Of a stretch of 8,624 nucleotides of DNA, positions 6,369-8,624 are shown piece by piece (position 1 is the first letter of the stretch; each line of letters starts with the position of its first letter). A program made the translations under genes and the position numbers. The notes under the pieces were generated by a model. The model had not been told where the DNA came from. It searched no databases and was given only the letters and a program-made list of their open reading frames with translations. The stretch lies in the NCBI GenBank assembly GCA_029862285.1, contig JAOTXR010000063.1, positions 1 to 8,624 on the forward strand, given 5' to 3'. The stretch comes from Gammaproteobacteria bacterium (GTDB lineage: Bacteria > Pseudomonadota > Gammaproteobacteria > Steroidobacterales > JABDKV01).

Positions 6369-6725
6369 CTAGCGACGAAGAATCTTGAGAATTTCCTCGA
6401 GCTCGGTCCGGACCTGCCGAATGATTTGCTGGCTCTGGTTCAGGTCTTCGCGCGCCTCCTCGCCGGTCAGACGCTGGCGGGCTCCGCCAATCGTAAAACC
6501 CTCGTCATACAGCAGGCTGCGGATCTGCCGGATAATGAGTACGTCCTGGCGCTGATAATAGCGTCGATTGCCGCGCCGCTTGACCGGTTTGAGCTGTGGA
6601 AACTCCTGCTCCCAGTATCGCAGCACATGCGGCTTCACGCCGCAAAGCTCGCTTACTTCCCCAATGGTGAAGTAACGCTTCCCGGGTATCGGTGGTAATT
6701 CTCTATTGTTCCCGGGTTCCAGCAT
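6369..6725 (-). CDS. MerR-like transcriptional regulator downstream of ihfA
   Basis: A 118-residue protein with an N-terminal MerR-type winged helix-turn-helix, residues about 18-85. It shows [20 protein letters not shown], the wing [14 protein letters not shown], and a second helix pair ending [11 protein letters not shown]. The remaining 30 residues or so form a charged helix ([20 protein letters not shown]) likely to be a short dimerisation coiled coil. There is no effector-binding domain and no cysteine cluster for metal sensing, and the signal is unknown. It closely resembles the small MerR proteins that I recall following ihfA (himA) in Pseudomonas and other gammaproteobacteria, including the opening MLEP and [11 protein letters not shown]. 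Its ATG lies inside the end of ihfA, a 23-base overlap, so translation is probably coupled. Confidence 0.92.
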   Translation of the reverse strand: MLEPGNNRELPPIPGKRYFTIGEVSELCGVKPHVLRYWEQEFPQLKPVKRRGNRRYYQRQDVLIIRQIRSLLYDEGFTIGGARQRLTGEEAREDLNQSQQIIRQVRTELEEILKILRR

Positions 6726-7005
6726 ATGCTTCCACTCGCGCTTTCAGTTTCTGACCGGGCCGGAATGTCACCACGCGACGAGCCGTGATCGGTATTTCCT
6801 CGCCGGTTTTGGGATTCCTGCCCGGGCGCTCATTCTTGTCGCGCAAATCAAAGTTGCCAAACCCCGATAACTTGATCTGCTCCCCAGTGGCCAGGGCGGC
6901 ACGCAGATCCTCAAAAAAACAATTTACAAGTTCTCTGGCCTCACGCTTGTTGAGCCCAAGCTCATTGAACAGCGATTCGGCCATGTCTGCTTTAGTCAGC
7001 GCCAT
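6703..7005 (-). CDS. ihfA: Integration host factor subunit alpha
   Basis: A 100-residue DNA-bending protein that pairs with IhfB and kinks DNA sharply, aiding recombination, replication and sigma-54 promoter activation. The sequence follows E. coli IhfA (99 residues) closely: [13 protein letters not shown] at the start, the core [15 protein letters not shown] at 44-58, the beta-arm [11 protein letters not shown] at 60-70 with the DNA-intercalating proline at 65, then [21 protein letters not shown]. The last residues (EAYAGTREQ) are variable, as is normal. The ATG lies 2 bases after the pheT stop codon, and an AAGAGA within the pheT end can act as ribosome site. The pheT-ihfA arrangement is also found in E. 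coli. The gene overlaps the MerR-like gene by 23 bases. Confidence 0.98.
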   Translation of the reverse strand: MALTKADMAESLFNELGLNKREARELVNCFFEDLRAALATGEQIKLSGFGNFDLRDKNERPGRNPKTGEEIPITARRVVTFRPGQKLKARVEAYAGTREQ

Positions 7006-7007
7006 CG

Positions 7008-8624
7008 TCAGTCTCTTATTTTTGCGTTCAGTTCCTCGACCAGAGCGGTCTTCGCGGCAGCTACCGCCGAATCCGCCTCCCCGTCAGTAAGAGTGCTGGA
7101 ATAGTCCTGTAGAATCAAGCCTAAAGCGACACTCTTTCGTCCTAAATCTACTCCTTGCCCTTGGTAAACATCAAAGATCTTAATTTGACGTAATACCTCG
7201 GGTGCACTCGTGCGGACACAGGCCACCAGCGCTGCCGCCGATACAGATTCGTCTACAAATAACGATATATCCCGGCGAACCGAAGGATAACGTGAAATTT
7301 CCCCATACGCCGGCATCTTCGCATGGAATGACGGCTCCACCAAAAGCTCGAACAAAAATGGCGGTTTGCCTAGCCCCAAAGCCCTTTGATGAGCCGGATG
7401 CAGCGCACCTAGCCAACCCACAGGGCTGCCGGAGCGCATGACACGGGCAGTCTGGCCCGGATGTAAGGTCGGGTGTTCTGCCGGCTCAAACGCGAACTGA
7501 TCCGGTTCACCGGTCAGCTCCAGCAGGGCCTCAAGATCGGCCTTGAGGTCAAAGAAATCCGAATTTTCCCGTTGGCTGGACCACTGTTCCGGGGACCGGG
7601 ACCCATATATTAATCCGGCGAGACATTTTTGTTGTTTTATTTCATTACCTTGGGGAACAAACCTGAGACCGAGCTCAAATAAGCGGGCGCGGTCCTGCTG
7701 ACGGCTCAGGTTCTGCTTCAGCGCGTCGAGCAGGCCGGGCATCAGCGATGTCCGCATCACCGACAATTCGGACGAGATCGGGTTGCTCAACTCCAGCGCT
7801 TCCACGGCCGGGTTTAGCCGCTGATGCAGTGCGGGATCAATGAAGCTGTAGGTCACAACTTCGCGGTATCCCCGCGCCACAAGCACCGACTCGAATGTCG
7901 TTTCGGCAATACGGGTCTCTGTGTCCGGGCCGACCGGCAATTGCTCAACAATATCGATCTCGGGAATACGGTCATAGCCGTAGATCCGGGCGACTTCCTC
8001 GATCAAATCCGCTTCAATTGTAATGTCGAAGCGAAATGCGGGAGGCGTCGCCAACCACCCCTCCGCGGTTTTTTCCACTTGCATCTGCAACCGGGTCAGC
8101 AAGTCGGTCACATCATCATCCGGAACTTTGCAGCCAAGCAGTCGTTCCAGCTGAGCGCGCCGCAATTCGACCGACTGCGGTTTTGGCAATTGGGTTTTGG
8201 CAACGGTCTCCTCCGCGGGGCCCGCTTCGCCGCCGGCAAACTCGATCAGCAAGGTGGTAGCTCTCTCGATTGCCGCGAGTTGCCCACCGGGTTCCACACC
8301 GCGCTCAAACCGATGGGAGGCATCCGTATGCATGCCAAAACGACGCGCCCTTCCAGCAATAGCCAGTGGTGCGAAAAAAGCCGCCTCAAAAAATATGTCG
8401 GTCGTATCATCCTGCACGCCAGACTTTTCACCACCCATGATTCCCGCCAATCCAATGACGCCGGATTTGTCAGTTATTGCAAGCAGATCGTCATCGAGCT
8501 CGATCTCCCGTCCGTCCAGCAATGTGAGCCGTTCTTTGGTCCTGGCCCTGCGCACGGTTATGCCACCGTCGATATTTCGCAGATCATAGGCGTGCATCGG
8601 CTGCCCGGTTTCAAGCATTACGTA
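7008..8624 (-). CDS. pheT: Phenylalanine-tRNA ligase beta subunit, C-terminal part
   Basis: The frame is open through the right edge of the window (preceding codons read Tyr-Val before [13 protein letters not shown]), so the N-terminal third, about 250 residues, is missing. The 538 residues present carry the B3/4 editing domain at about 1-127 ([32 protein letters not shown]), a B5 DNA-binding-like domain at about 150-222 ending in [19 protein letters not shown], the catalytic-like core at about 225-430, and the C-terminal FDX-ACB anticodon-binding domain at about 441-538 ([33 protein letters not shown]). PheT joins PheS as an alpha2-beta2 enzyme that charges tRNA-Phe and hydrolyses Tyr-tRNA-Phe. 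pheS is expected just outside the window. No frameshift or missing block is seen. Confidence 0.97.
   Translation of the reverse strand, partial: YVMLETGQPMHAYDLRNIDGGITVRRARTKERLTLLDGREIELDDDLLAITDKSGVIGLAGIMGGEKSGVQDDTTDIFFEAAFFAPLAIAGRARRFGMHTDASHRFERGVEPGGQLAAIERATTLLIEFAGGEAGPAEETVAKTQLPKPQSVELRRAQLERLLGCKVPDDDVTDLLTRLQMQVEKTAEGWLATPPAFRFDITIEADLIEEVARIYGYDRIPEIDIVEQLPVGPDTETRIAETTFESVLVARGYREVVTYSFIDPALHQRLNPAVEALELSNPISSELSVMRTSLMPGLLDALKQNLSRQQDRARLFELGLRFVPQGNEIKQQKCLAGLIYGSRSPEQWSSQRENSDFFDLKADLEALLELTGEPDQFAFEPAEHPTLHPGQTARVMRSGSPVGWLGALHPAHQRALGLGKPPFLFELLVEPSFHAKMPAYGEISRYPSVRRDISLFVDESVSAAALVACVRTSAPEVLRQIKIFDVYQGQGVDLGRKSVALGLILQDYSSTLTDGEADSAVAAAKTALVEELNAKIRD

Overview
The window looks like ordinary chromosome from a free-living gammaproteobacterium, probably aquatic. 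Three things suggest this. The right end has pheT, ihfA, a MerR-type gene and tRNA-Pro in the order I recall from Pseudomonas and its relatives. The proteins read like gammaproteobacterial family members. A PEP-CTERM protein implies an exosortase elsewhere in the genome, which is common in environmental biofilm or exopolysaccharide formers. No phage, IS element, CRISPR array or toxin-antitoxin pair is visible.

Layout. The left end (2-553, + strand) is the C-terminal part of a saccharopine-dehydrogenase-like oxidoreductase. It converges through a two-way terminator on a PEP-CTERM protein gene (605-1210, - strand). All remaining genes are also on the - strand. Upstream of the PEP-CTERM gene lies a 290-base gap with a textbook sigma-54 -24/-12 promoter (1265-1281), a palindrome about 65 bp further upstream that could bind an activator, and a short hairpin in the predicted leader. 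The gap ends in the strong terminator of the next gene, an outer-membrane beta-barrel protein (1501-2163). Then come modC (2253-3356), modB (3349-4053) and modA (4076-4825), a complete molybdate ABC importer transcribed modA to modB to modC, preceded on the same strand by a rhomboid intramembrane protease (4907-5773).

From 5774 to 6223 there is no protein gene. This stretch holds two identical 136-bp direct repeats (5846-5981 and 6098-6233), each with a strong hairpin terminator and each ending in the last 10 bases of tRNA-Pro. The second copy runs into the intact tRNA-Pro(GGG) gene (6224-6300). The right end is the pheT-ihfA-merR-tRNA unit: the phenylalanyl-tRNA synthetase beta chain (cut by the window edge), the IHF alpha subunit and a small MerR-like regulator, with very short spacing or overlap.

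How the parts work together. ModA captures molybdate in the periplasm, ModB forms the channel and ModC powers import for molybdenum cofactor synthesis. The PEP-CTERM gene appears to be an isolated exosortase substrate under sigma-54 control, which fits the PrsK/PrsR/RpoN regulation known for such systems; its regulator and sorting enzyme would be encoded elsewhere. Most of the window is conventional. The points most worth a second look are the sigma-54 arrangement and the tRNA-associated repeat.
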